A stretch of 64,000 bases of DNA. Source: Gammaproteobacteria bacterium (GTDB lineage: Bacteria > Pseudomonadota > Gammaproteobacteria > HK1). Position numbers and translations under genes: made by a program. Under the pieces are notes generated by a model. It was not told the DNA's origin, did no database searches, and was given only the letters and a program-made list of their open reading frames with translations. Each line of letters opens with the position of its first letter. Position 1 is the stretch's first letter. This document shows, one piece after another, positions 8,055 to 16,512 of this stretch. Where the stretch lies: the NCBI GenBank assembly GCA_012103455.1, contig WLWT01000001.1, positions 3,293,288-3,357,287 on the forward strand. Reading direction: 5' to 3'.

Positions 8055-8459
8055 CTTCACCTTGACGCCGCAGTAGGAAAATATGCCCTCCGACACCACC
8101 GTGACCGTATCCACGCCCTGATATTCGCAGGCGACTATAAACGGCGCCGGCTTGTAGTCCGGGTAAGTAGTGCCCGCGCCTATGCCCGTCACAAACGTCC
8201 GTTCGCTGGCGAAAGCGCGCCCATCCCAGTCCGCCACGCCCCGGCCCACGAACGGCACCACCTCTTCACCCGCCGCCAGGGCTCGCTCCATCAACACCAG
8301 CTGATAGGTTCTCACCAGGGCGCCGTTTTCATTGGCATAGCGATCGCAAGCGCCCAGCTTGCCCGGTTTGATCCGGCACAGGATGGGGCAGGCGTCGCAG
8401 CGCACTACACCCGCCGCCTCCCTGGCACCGAATTTTGCCGTGCGATCAGCCCCTACCAT
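8034..8459 (-). pseudogene. 6-hydroxynicotinate-reductase-like protein, truncated
   Basis: The N-terminal part carries CDACPILCRIKPGKLGACDRY, a cysteine-rich iron-sulfur motif that I associate with 6-hydroxynicotinate reductase-like proteins of heteroaromatic catabolism. The reading frame ends in VKLALTKK, encoded by the MITE end at 8034-8054, so at least half of the protein is missing. It begins 2 bp after the molybdenum hydroxylase stop and was the last gene of that operon. Loss of the reductase suggests the pathway no longer works as originally built. Confidence 0.6.
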
Positions 8460-8461
8460 GA

Positions 8462-11215
8462 TCAGCGCCTCCCCTTCAATCCAGCCAATAAGCGGTGTGG
8501 CAGCAACGGGACCTTGCGAAAGCGTACCCCCGTGGCATGAAACACAGCGTTCAAAATAGCCGGTGCCGTCGGCACCAAAGCGGGCTCGCCTATGCCCTTG
8601 GCCCCGTACGGTCCGGTGGGCTCCGGGCTCTCTATCAGCAAACTGGTGATGGGCGGCACATCACCGATCGTAGGCACCAAATAGTCGTGCAAGTTCTCGG
8701 TGCGGCCCGGGATGAATTCTTCCGTGAGGGCAAGACCTATACCTTGGGCGATGCCGCCTTCGATCTGGCCTTCTACAAGCATCGGATTCACGGCGGCCCC
8801 CACGTCATGCGCGGCGACGATGCGCGTTACTCGCACCGTTCCCAGTTCTATATCCACCTCGACGCTGGCAATTTGCGCGGCGAAGCCGTAGGTCCCATAG
8901 GGTTCGCCTTGACCGTTTTCATCCAGCGCTTGGGTGGGCGGGTCGAACGTACCCTCGCCCACCAGAACCACATCAGCACTGCCCTCCTCTCCCGGGATGG
9001 ATGGCAGATCAGCCAAGGCGATCGTGTGTGCACGTCCATCTTCGACAAAGCGCACCGTGGAACCGGCAAGTTCGATGCGCGCCCGCGGCCCCACGTTAGC
9101 CCGATGCAGCAGTTGCGCCCGCAACTGTTCGCCAGCCAACTGAGCGGCACGGCCCGACACGTAGGTCTGCCGCGACGCGGACGTCTTACCGGCATCCAGC
9201 GTGAGGTCGGTATCGGCACCCACCACCGTTATTGAGGGCAGAGGAATACCGATGGCCTCCGCCATGATCTGGGTGAGCACGGTCGTAGAGCCCTGCCCTA
9301 TATCCTGCGCGCCGTTGTAGAAAGTGACTTCACCGCTCCTAGCTAAGGTCACCCGCATGGACGAAGGATTGGACATCGAAGTATTGCCGCAGCCATACCA
9401 CATGCAGCCTATGCCGACGCCGTGCCTAGAGGTTGTCCCCTCCCCCGCACGGTTGTGCGCCGCGGCGGCTTGTCTGAGGGCGTGCCAATGGGGCCGCAAA
9501 ACATCCAAACACTGGGGCAAACCGGCGCTGGCGCTCAAGCGCTGGCCGGTAGCGGTTACGTCGCCTATACGCAGTGCGTTGCGGCGGCGAAACTCGAGCG
9601 GATCCAGCCCGCTGCGACCGGCCAACTCATCCATCAGTGTTTCATGGGCGATAGCCGCCTGCGGCACACCGAAGCCGCGGAAAGCGCCGGACGGTGGCCC
9701 GTGGGTAAACACGGCCCGCGCCTGCGCCCGCACATTGGGCACGCGGTACGGCCCCATGCAGTGAACCGGCACCCGGCCCGCCACCGTCGGCCCCCAGGAG
9801 GCGTAAGCGCCCGTGTTGAAAACGCCGTCGAATTCAAAAGCGCGCAGCGTGCCAGCGCTGTCAGCCCAGGCGCGCGCCTGCATCATGGCCGGATGCCGTT
9901 TAGTGGTGGCCGCCATCGATTCGATACGCGAATAAACGCACGCCACCGGCTTGCCCAAGCGCCAGGCCGCTGCCGCCACCAACGGTTGAACGGACTGGTC
10001 CAACTTGCCACCGAAGCCACCGCCACAGGCGGGTGGGCGCACGCGCACTCGTTGCGCTGGCAAATCGAGAATGAGGGCCACTTCGTCACGGTCCATGTGC
10101 GGCGTTTGCGTACACACCGAAACCTCGAGGCGCCCGTCCTCTAACGGCCGCGCATAACCCGCCTCCGGCTCTATATAAGCGTGCTCCACGAACCCGGTTT
10201 CGAATTCGCCTTCGACTTGGATCATGCCCGGGTTGTCCGGCGCTGGCAGATGGCCGCGGTAAACCTTGCCGTGGGTAAGAACGTTGTGGGTTTGTGACGG
10301 ATTGATCGGGGGCGCGCTCAGGGCAGCCCCGGTGTCGTCGATCGCCGGTAATACTGCCCAAGTGATCGGTAAATCATCATCGCAAAGCGAATCCAGCGTC
10401 TGCGCATCACCCACCAGGGCCAACACCGCCTCGCCCCGGTATCTGACGATGCCGGGCGCCAGTACCGGCTGATCTTTTAAGTCGGGATATACGCCAAAAC
10501 CGTTGTGCGGGATATGCTCCGCCGTCATGACCAGAGCGAGCCCCGGAAAACGCTGGTAAAGAGCGGTGCAATCGCCGAGGGTGAACTCGGCATGCTGATG
10601 CGGTGAGCGCACTACCCGCAGCCGCAACGCCTCACCGGGTATGGCATCAGCACCGAACACCGCCGTTCCCGTTACCTTGGCATTACCGTCGATGGCCGCC
10701 ACCCGCTGGCCAACCAACGCAGCGCCGTCGTGCTGCACGCTATCCGTTGCACTGCCTCCCGCCGCGTGCAACACAGCCGCCATGATCTTGCGATAGCCCG
10801 TGCACCGGCACAGCACCCCACCGAGGGTATCGGCCACCTCTGCTTCGCTGGGCGGTACTTGACGCTCCATCAAAGTGGCGGCAGCCATCAACATGCCCGG
10901 GGTGCAAATACCGCACTGGGCCGCGCCGTAGTGCTCGAACGCGCTCTGCAAGCGGGCGGTGGCGGGATTATCGGCAAGCCCTTCGACGGTGGCGACAGCG
11001 CGTCCCGCCGCCTGCGCCAGAGGCACCAAGCAGGCACACACTTGCTTGCCGTCCAGCAACACGGTGCAGGCGCCGCAATCCCCGGCATCGCATCCCACTT
11101 TGGTCCCTTTAAGCGCCAGATGCTCGCGCAAAACCTCGCTCAGCCGGGTCATGGGCGGTGCCCATACTGCAGCCCGCTTACCGTTCACCGTTAACTCATG
11201 CCGCTCGGCTTGCAT
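8462..11215 (-). CDS. Molybdenum hydroxylase, fused [2Fe-2S] and Mo-binding subunits
   Basis: 917 aa. Residues 1-155 form the ferredoxin-like small subunit: CDAGDCGACTV and then CGICTPGM with CRCTGY hold the two [2Fe-2S] clusters. The rest is the xanthine dehydrogenase/aldehyde oxidase large subunit, with CGGGFGGK, GAFRGFGVPQ and a C-terminal GAKGIGEPAL that carries the expected catalytic Glu. The family hydroxylates N-heterocycles or aldehydes. Small and large subunits are separate genes in most CoxS/CoxL-type enzymes, so this is a fusion. The FAD subunit is just upstream (11215 overlap) and a 6-hydroxynicotinate-reductase-like gene just downstream, favouring a nicotinate or purine-like substrate, which remains unproven. 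Confidence 0.85.
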   Translation of the reverse strand: MQAERHELTVNGKRAAVWAPPMTRLSEVLREHLALKGTKVGCDAGDCGACTVLLDGKQVCACLVPLAQAAGRAVATVEGLADNPATARLQSAFEHYGAAQCGICTPGMLMAAATLMERQVPPSEAEVADTLGGVLCRCTGYRKIMAAVLHAAGGSATDSVQHDGAALVGQRVAAIDGNAKVTGTAVFGADAIPGEALRLRVVRSPHQHAEFTLGDCTALYQRFPGLALVMTAEHIPHNGFGVYPDLKDQPVLAPGIVRYRGEAVLALVGDAQTLDSLCDDDLPITWAVLPAIDDTGAALSAPPINPSQTHNVLTHGKVYRGHLPAPDNPGMIQVEGEFETGFVEHAYIEPEAGYARPLEDGRLEVSVCTQTPHMDRDEVALILDLPAQRVRVRPPACGGGFGGKLDQSVQPLVAAAAWRLGKPVACVYSRIESMAATTKRHPAMMQARAWADSAGTLRAFEFDGVFNTGAYASWGPTVAGRVPVHCMGPYRVPNVRAQARAVFTHGPPSGAFRGFGVPQAAIAHETLMDELAGRSGLDPLEFRRRNALRIGDVTATGQRLSASAGLPQCLDVLRPHWHALRQAAAAHNRAGEGTTSRHGVGIGCMWYGCGNTSMSNPSSMRVTLARSGEVTFYNGAQDIGQGSTTVLTQIMAEAIGIPLPSITVVGADTDLTLDAGKTSASRQTYVSGRAAQLAGEQLRAQLLHRANVGPRARIELAGSTVRFVEDGRAHTIALADLPSIPGEEGSADVVLVGEGTFDPPTQALDENGQGEPYGTYGFAAQIASVEVDIELGTVRVTRIVAAHDVGAAVNPMLVEGQIEGGIAQGIGLALTEEFIPGRTENLHDYLVPTIGDVPPITSLLIESPEPTGPYGAKGIGEPALVPTAPAILNAVFHATGVRFRKVPLLPHRLLAGLKGRR

Positions 11216-12078
11216 CAGCGCATCACCGGGCTTGTAAGAAGCCGGCGCACCAACTGCTGCGCCGCCTCCACGCGGTAAGCGGCCGACGCGCGCACGTCAT
11301 CTATGGCCCGCAACTCGGTGAAATCATCAGGACCGACTAAGCCCGCTGCCGCCCCGGCCTCGCTCCCGCGCAGCCACGCTTCTAGCGCCCGCAGGCGCAC
11401 AGCCACCTCCGAACAGGCGCCCACGGCGATGCGTATATCCTCGATCAGACCCTCTTGGACCTGCACGCACAGCGCCGCCATGGCGATGGAAATCACCAAA
11501 TAACGGCGCGCACCCAGCTTCAGAAACGCTGACCGGCTAGCGGGCGGTGGGTGCGGAACAATAATCGTCGTGACCAGCTCATCGGGCTGCAACGCAGTAC
11601 GCCGGTTGCCGGTGATAAAGCCGGTAAGCGGCACCTCGCGCTGGGCGCTCCTGGAGCGCAAGCGCAATCTGGCATCGAGCGCCAGGAGGGCCGGTACACC
11701 ATCCGCGGCGGGCGATGCGTTACACAGATTGCCAGCGATGGTGCCGCGATTTTGGATTTGATGGCCACCCACTTCCTTAGCGGCAAGCCTCAAACAATCG
11801 AACCAGGGGGGCAGTTGCGCCTGGATCAACTCAGTCCAGGTGACCAGCGCACCTATCTCATGCGCGCCATCCACCTGATAGATGCCCTGCAATTCAGGCA
11901 AGCCGCTGATATCCATCACCGGTGCCGCTGCTGGATGCATCAAACCCGGCTCGCCCCAAGCGGTGCGGTTAGCCGCCGCCGGATACACATCGGTCGCCCC
12001 CGCCAGCACCAGCCACGGCGAGTCCCGCAACGCGCTGAGCGCATCATCTAGCGAGGTAGGACGCGAGAATTGAGGCAT
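11215..12078 (-). CDS. Molybdenum hydroxylase FAD-binding subunit
   Basis: 287 aa of the CoxM/XdhB type. LVLAGATDVYP near the N-terminus and IQNRGTIAGNLCNASPAADG in the middle are the two FAD-contacting motifs of the family. It passes electrons from the Fe-S clusters of the fused partner to the final acceptor. It overlaps the start of the fused large subunit, indicating translational coupling, and heads a minus-strand operon. About 230 bp of intergenic DNA upstream probably holds the promoter; I see no clear operator there. Confidence 0.85.
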   Translation of the reverse strand: MPQFSRPTSLDDALSALRDSPWLVLAGATDVYPAAANRTAWGEPGLMHPAAAPVMDISGLPELQGIYQVDGAHEIGALVTWTELIQAQLPPWFDCLRLAAKEVGGHQIQNRGTIAGNLCNASPAADGVPALLALDARLRLRSRSAQREVPLTGFITGNRRTALQPDELVTTIIVPHPPPASRSAFLKLGARRYLVISIAMAALCVQVQEGLIEDIRIAVGACSEVAVRLRALEAWLRGSEAGAAAGLVGPDDFTELRAIDDVRASAAYRVEAAQQLVRRLLTSPVMR

Positions 12079-12312
12079 GGATATTTCCGGGGTTACGGGA
12101 CTGCATAGTTGACTTGGGTTTCACTGGCAACGTAGTCAGCGGTGCGATAGGGTCCGCCACAAGTCAGCTAAGGCGGCCAATCCTGTCACATCATCGATTA
12201 CCTCGCTAGCACGACGGATTCGGGATGGCGAACACCGCGGCACGCAAACGCCGATGAGAGCTGATGAAACCGATCGTTTGAGTCAGCAAACTCTAACGAT
12301 ATCTGCGCAACT

Positions 12313-13173
12313 TCAGTGCCAAATCCCCAGATTTCGCTCAAGTACTTGCACGCCGAACGCACTGAGTGAATCCGTGGCTATAAATTCAACCTGTTCGAAA
12401 TCCCTGCCAATCTCACCGATCCGCACGGCGGCGAAATCCGCCACTTGATGGGCTGGTTGATCGGCGATGTATCGCCAAAATACCCACAGACAATTAAACA
12501 CGAACAATCCGTGAATAACCCCGGTTATTGGACGATGCTCACGGCGCCATGGGGAATAAGCGTATTCCTCCTGTGCGCCGCGGCGCGTCAAAGGGAAAAA
12601 GTGTTCAATACCCGACAATTGAAGATGAACAGACTCGTGGATGAGTCCTTCCGCTAACCGTGCGATGACATGATGCCGCGGGACTTTGGGCCCCTCGCAT
12701 GGAACAGCAACGAACACTGAGTGGGGCAGCTCGGGCAGTGAGTAGCTAACATCCACCTCAGGGCACGGACAAGAAAGTGGATGGATGCTCCTCACCAGCG
12801 CCGCAACCGTCGCATGAATACGAGGCGCGATTGAGTGTATTAGCACCATGGCTAACTCAATCGATCGGCGCACATCGAGAGCTTCAACTTCGTCCCTATT
12901 GAGCAATATGGCACCTGGTTGAGCGACGCGCTCTTGCACCGGCGGGCTGACTAATTCCACACCAAAACGGGGCGGCCAACCGGAGTGCGGCTCGCACGGC
13001 AAGAACGCGCGCTCCTCTTGTGCTCCCATTAAAACCCGGGCAGTGCTATACCGCTCCGGCACTATCCCAAGATGGTTCCGCAACCGTTCGTCCATTGCCA
13101 ACATTAACCGTTGTACTTGCAGGGAGGTCCATGCCGCGGGGCTGGCTAAAGCAAGAGCGTCGTCAGTGTTCAC
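12313..13173 (-). CDS. HExxH-type putative peptide-modifying protein of the RiPP cluster
   Basis: 286 aa, starting at a GTG at 13173. The metal motif is LIHESVHLQLSG in the middle, followed by IEHFFPL. HEXXH proteins beside radical SAM RiPP maturases form a known group (the domain is fused to or next to FxsB-type maturases), and some are now regarded as 2-oxoglutarate-dependent peptide beta-hydroxylases instead of proteases; that role is inferred here. Removing the 138-bp MITE restores an 11-nt overlap with the upstream oxygenase gene (GTGAACACTGA), so it was translationally coupled. The MITE duplicated CTTGTG and so left the GTG start intact. A longer frame reading back through the MITE is not the native start. 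Confidence 0.7.
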   Translation of the reverse strand: MNTDDALALASPAAWTSLQVQRLMLAMDERLRNHLGIVPERYSTARVLMGAQEERAFLPCEPHSGWPPRFGVELVSPPVQERVAQPGAILLNRDEVEALDVRRSIELAMVLIHSIAPRIHATVAALVRSIHPLSCPCPEVDVSYSLPELPHSVFVAVPCEGPKVPRHHVIARLAEGLIHESVHLQLSGIEHFFPLTRRGAQEEYAYSPWRREHRPITGVIHGLFVFNCLWVFWRYIADQPAHQVADFAAVRIGEIGRDFEQVEFIATDSLSAFGVQVLERNLGIWH

Positions 13174-13176
13174 AAG

Positions 13177-13314
13177 GGCACCTCTAAAAATGCACTTTTT
13201 CCGCGATTGCGGCGTCAGCGCCGTGCTCGAATCCTCAGGTATCACCTATACACTGCGGTTGCGCGGGCGGTGCTTTCTTGCACTCACGAAAAAATGACTA
13301 TTTTTAGAGACGCC
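13177..13314. mobile_element. 138-bp MITE, complete copy with 6-bp target duplication
   Basis: The ends GGCACCTCTAAAAAT and ATTTTTAGAGACGCC are inverted repeats. CACAAG is duplicated at 13171-13176 and 13315-13320. The same length and ends recur at 33032-33169, and an interrupted copy lies at 59279-59560. There is no coding capacity, so it moves by a transposase supplied from elsewhere. It separates the oxygenase gene from the HExxH gene, replacing the last two oxygenase codons (originally ...SCEH) with GRL. Confidence 0.9.
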
Positions 13315-13809
13315 CACAAGACGGTTTGAACGAGTAAACCAAGGTAAAACGCCTTCCGCTTTGCACAGTAGTCACGGCATGAAATGACCTATCGGATATG
13401 CCCATGGCCAGCGCCGTATTGTGCATCGGCCGCAGCAGCCGGCGCACGGAATCACGGACATGGGACCTGAGAATTGCCGTTACGCCGCCCGTTACCCCAC
13501 GGCCAAGTTGTATGAGTAGCCGATGTGTTTCGCCACCGGTTCTATAATCGTTATGAATTCCAATGCCCTGCCCCTCGATCATCAAGTGCGCGACAACATC
13601 GACCAACTCGACCCTAGGTGCACCTAAGAACGAGGAGAGCCACTGCGCGATCGCCGCCAGATATTCTTGGCCGACCAAACACCGCAGTTGTGCCGGTAAT
13701 GGTGCGCCGAGCAGACTAAATTCATATTGTTCGTAGAAGTCTGTCTTGGTGTATTCCCACAGACCGCACTCCTCCATCCATTGAAGCATCGCTTCAGCTT
13801 TGGCAGTTA

Positions 13810-14917
13810 CTAATTCGGAAAAAAATTACCCGACATTAATTCAGAATATATCTGACATGCTTTTCATAGAAAAACCGTTTAATTATTTGCGTATTCTGTT
13901 GCAGTGAGTGCAACACCGAACGAGCCAAGGCCATCAGTTGCTCCTTTGTAGCCACCACTGTCCGCCCAATTCGTTGGCTTTTTACATGATGCCATACTAG
14001 CTCATCAGGATTGAGTTCCGGTGAATACGGCGGTAACAATACTAACGTGAGCTTACCTTGGCTAGTGCGGACAAATTCTTGCACTTTCTTGGCTCGATGA
14101 ATTCGATGGCCATCAACAATCAAATAGACCGATCGCTTGGCGTTGTGCAACAAACGCCTTAGAAAGTCGATAAAAACGTCTGCGGTTACCCGTGATTCAG
14201 TTACCATGAAACGCAGGTGACCTTTCGGCGAAACGGCTGACAGCCTATTCACGCTAAAGCGCCGACCCGTTTTCGCTACAACTGGCGTATCACCCCGTAC
14301 CCCCCAAGTGGTACCACGATGATAATCCGACCGGATCGTCGATTCGTCGCCAAAATAGACCCGCGCTCGGCGCCTTTTCGCTTCTCGTTGTACTTCAGGC
14401 CAAGTTTCTCTTAACCATACCTTAACCTGATCAGGGTTTTGCTCGTATGCCTTAAACCCAGGGCGCTGCGCACTCATCCCCCAACGAGACAGGCTATTGC
14501 CCACCGAGCGCTCGCTGACCTCGATGCCAAATTTATCTTTCAGTAATATCTGAATCATCGAGCGTGTCCACAAGGCATCGTGAAAATCCAATTGCAACGG
14601 ATTCGTTTTAACCCGTTCACGTAAGCGATCCGCATATTCATCGGGACACTTTCTTGGGCGGCCTGTGATCTTGCCGGTGGACAGCGCCTGTTCACCACCT
14701 TGCTCATATCTGGATAACCAATCGTCAATGCAAGAACGATGAAATCCGAGGGCTTTAATTACTTTTTCAGGGCTTTCACCCGATAATACTTGCGCAACCG
14801 CGTGCCTGCGGATGGCTTCTCGCGCGGAATGGGGCAGTGAGCGACCGTCTGTCTTTTTCATAGCATCACTATAACACATTTTATTAATTTGTGTCGGGTA
14901 ATTTTTTGCCGAAGTAG
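13810..14917. mobile_element. IS630-family element (1108 bp) inserted in the oxygenase gene
   Basis: The terminal inverted repeats read CTAATTCGGAAAAAAATTAC at the left and CTACTTCGGCAAAAAATTAC on the complementary right end, 24 of 26 outer positions matching. A TA dinucleotide flanks both sides (13808-13809 and 14918-14919), the target duplication of the IS630/Tc1 group. One transposase gene fills it. It differs from the other IS630-type element of this window (33254-34366) in ends and sequence. Confidence 0.95.
13836..14861 (-). CDS. IS630-family transposase, intact
   Basis: 341 aa. N-terminal helix-turn-helix (EKVIKALGFHRSCIDDWLSRYEQGG), a winged-helix region (GRPRKCPDEYADRLRERV), then the DDE domain: VYFGDESTIRSDY supplies the first Asp, LIVDGHRIHRAKKV the second and PPYSPELNPDELVWHH the final acid. 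The frame has no interruption, so this copy could be active. The start at 14861 (MKKTDGR) is chosen because the longer frame runs out through the inverted repeat into host sequence. Confidence 0.9.
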   Translation of the reverse strand: MKKTDGRSLPHSAREAIRRHAVAQVLSGESPEKVIKALGFHRSCIDDWLSRYEQGGEQALSTGKITGRPRKCPDEYADRLRERVKTNPLQLDFHDALWTRSMIQILLKDKFGIEVSERSVGNSLSRWGMSAQRPGFKAYEQNPDQVKVWLRETWPEVQREAKRRRARVYFGDESTIRSDYHRGTTWGVRGDTPVVAKTGRRFSVNRLSAVSPKGHLRFMVTESRVTADVFIDFLRRLLHNAKRSVYLIVDGHRIHRAKKVQEFVRTSQGKLTLVLLPPYSPELNPDELVWHHVKSQRIGRTVVATKEQLMALARSVLHSLQQNTQIIKRFFYEKHVRYILN

Positions 14918-15000
14918 TACCAAGACATGCGGGACCCAAGCGTGATCATAAGGTTCATCGAAGCGCTTTGCGCCATCGAAGTTAAGCGTCATCCTTTAGC

Positions 15001-16110
15001 TCACAATGCACCGATCGTATGCAAAATATTTCTATACAGATGCTTCTGATCGGCACAGAAGATCGATGGATTGTCATACCCTGATTTTGACGACCAGCGG
15101 TGTAGCACCATCCCCCCACCACAGGCCTGTAAAAAAGAACAGGTACGGCAGGCGCGATGGGACGGCGTCTGACTCGATATGTAATCGTTAAACTCCTCAC
15201 TCTCGGCCACCGCCAATAATGAGTCATTATGTATGGACCACGATCTTGCAAAGCGGTCCGCCCCATCAAAGGAACTTTTCAGGGTATCGTTCTTGGCGAT
15301 GGTGCCATCCGTTTCGACAATCAGTATCCCGTAGCTCGTGGTGCCAGAGCCTTCTTTGGTGGTGGCACGACCCATGAGGCCGCGCGTGGCGTTATCCAAA
15401 CATTCGATGGCAATGGGCCCGGCGTCATCCACATAACATCGCCACAGGCGCGCCATCCATTCACCATATTCTACGGACTCGGCCGAGTGCTTCCCGTGTG
15501 GTAGCCGATCATGGTTTCCATCTTGATAGAGAAAATCAATACTGGATACGCCCGTTGTCTTAAGAAACTCGTACACCTGCTTTGGGTTGGTAGCCGGGTT
15601 TACCACCGAAAGTGTCCCCTTGAAGAACTCGTCACTTTGAGGGTGTTCATTGAGCCGGCGAATGGCATCTAGAGTGCCGGAAAATGAACTTCGCTCCCGA
15701 TGGTCACGCCTGAACCGATCGTTGACCTCCCGCGGTCCATCAATACTCACTGCCACTGCCGTACGAGTCTGCGCAAAGACTTCAATAATGTCGTCACTCA
15801 GCAAGGTGGCGTTGGTTTGAAGCGCGATCGTCGCTTGCGCCCCCAACTCTTTTCTCAACCCGCGCAGAAGGTGCTCCAAGCGCGGTTTTCGCAGCAACAA
15901 GGGCTCACCGCCGTGTAAAACCACCGCTAGCGCGCGGCCCTGCCGGTCTTGCAACTCGCCGAGACGCGCTATCGCCGCGTCAATAGTCGCCCACGACATC
16001 CGTGCTGGCTGGCCGCGCCAACCTTGATCGGGCGAGTGATAAACGTAGCAGTAGCTGCAATCTAGATTGCAGCGGCTAGCAACCTTGAGCAGAACCGTAT
16101 CGACGATCAA
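15001..16110 (-). CDS. yhhB: Radical SAM/SPASM peptide maturase, cyclophane-forming type
   Basis: 369 aa. CNLDCSYC (Cys14, 18, 21) is the radical SAM cluster motif; VVLHGGEPLL is the GGE motif; the C-terminal CRTCSFLQACGGGMVLHRW with a later IFC forms a SPASM-type auxiliary cluster site. The layout matches the FxsB/XyeB/GrrM/YhhB maturases that join an aromatic ring carbon to the beta-carbon of the residue two positions later. The precursor gene ends 50 bp upstream and the oxygenase begins 8 nt downstream, all on the minus strand. The frame is intact. The bond chemistry is by family analogy. Confidence 0.85.
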   Translation of the reverse strand: MIVDTVLLKVASRCNLDCSYCYVYHSPDQGWRGQPARMSWATIDAAIARLGELQDRQGRALAVVLHGGEPLLLRKPRLEHLLRGLRKELGAQATIALQTNATLLSDDIIEVFAQTRTAVAVSIDGPREVNDRFRRDHRERSSFSGTLDAIRRLNEHPQSDEFFKGTLSVVNPATNPKQVYEFLKTTGVSSIDFLYQDGNHDRLPHGKHSAESVEYGEWMARLWRCYVDDAGPIAIECLDNATRGLMGRATTKEGSGTTSYGILIVETDGTIAKNDTLKSSFDGADRFARSWSIHNDSLLAVAESEEFNDYISSQTPSHRACRTCSFLQACGGGMVLHRWSSKSGYDNPSIFCADQKHLYRNILHTIGAL

Positions 16111-16160
16111 AGATGGTAGTCCGCAGTGCCCGATAAATCTATGTTATTCAACCACTTACC

Positions 16161-16358
16161 TCAACGCCCACGATTGTGGCGATTGTGCACCCTGTTGTAA
16201 CCAGTGGTTGCAGCGAGGTCATCATCAGGGGCCTGCCGGAGGTCTTGAATAAGCCTACGAAGTGCCGGGCTAGGCACCTGCTCTGGGTCGATTTCATGAA
16301 TAGCGCGGCGCGCAATATCATCAACAGATTCTCTGTCGAAATCATCAACAGAAGCCAT
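16161..16358 (-). CDS. yhhA: RiPP precursor peptide with three aromatic-Asn-Arg motifs
   Basis: 65 aa from ATG at 16358 (GAAGAGG 8 nt upstream); a GTG at 16367 lies on the ribosome-binding site and is less likely. The acidic leader (SVDDFDRESVDDIARRA, then RRLIQDLRQAPDDD) is followed by AATTG and the C-terminal core YNRVHNRHNRGR. The core holds YNR, HNR and HNR: an aromatic residue, Asn, Arg, repeated three times, the pattern that three-residue cyclophane synthases modify. The Y..H..H spacing matches the family I remember as YhhA. It heads the RiPP operon, 50 bp before the maturase gene. Confidence 0.8.
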   Translation of the reverse strand: MASVDDFDRESVDDIARRAIHEIDPEQVPSPALRRLIQDLRQAPDDDLAATTGYNRVHNRHNRGR

Positions 16359-16398
16359 ATCAGCCACCTCTTCTCTATGTTTCGTTTTAGAGTGAGAA

Positions 16399-16422
16399 AA
16401 ACTATCAAAATATCAATAGTTT
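16399..16422 (-). promoter_or_regulatory. Possible operator or promoter element of the RiPP operon
   Basis: AAACTAT and ATAGTTT form an inverted repeat with a 10-nt AT-rich spacer, about 40-65 bp upstream of the precursor start. It is in the only AT-rich stretch between rdrB and yhhA, where the promoter should lie. There is no proof of binding; this is a candidate only. Confidence 0.3.
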
Positions 16423-16512
16423 ACAAAACACACCAGGGCGAGCCGCAAGACCCTATGGTAAATGATTGTTTTTGATGGAGAAAAAATCCGCAGCTCGAGC
16501 CAATTATCCAAC

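Larger units (their letters stand above)
13304..14992 (-). pseudogene. yhhC: 2OG-Fe(II) oxygenase of the RiPP cluster, split by an IS630-type element
   Basis: The 3' part (13304-13809) encodes HND (Fe-binding HxD) in IGIHNDYRTGGETHR, and SFHAVTTVQSGRRFTLVYSF with the distal His and the 2OG-binding Arg. The 5' part (14918-14992) encodes MTLNFDGAKRFDEPYDHAW and PHVL. Deleting the IS plus one TA copy joins them in frame (...PHVL-VTAKAEAMLQW...), giving an intact ancestral protein of about 187 aa. The original ATG at 14992 lies 8 nt after the maturase stop with an AAAGG site before it. I recall a family named YhhC, '2OG-Fe(II) oxygenase of cyclophane-containing peptides', which fits. As it stands the gene is probably dead or makes an N-truncated form. 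Confidence 0.75.

Noticed and set aside
10086..10361. Small genes antisense to the molybdenum hydroxylase
   Set aside because: All are shadows of the hydroxylase frame.
13174..13245. N-terminal extension of the HExxH protein
   Set aside because: It is read from the 138-bp MITE, which carries an exact target duplication; the native start is the GTG at 13173.
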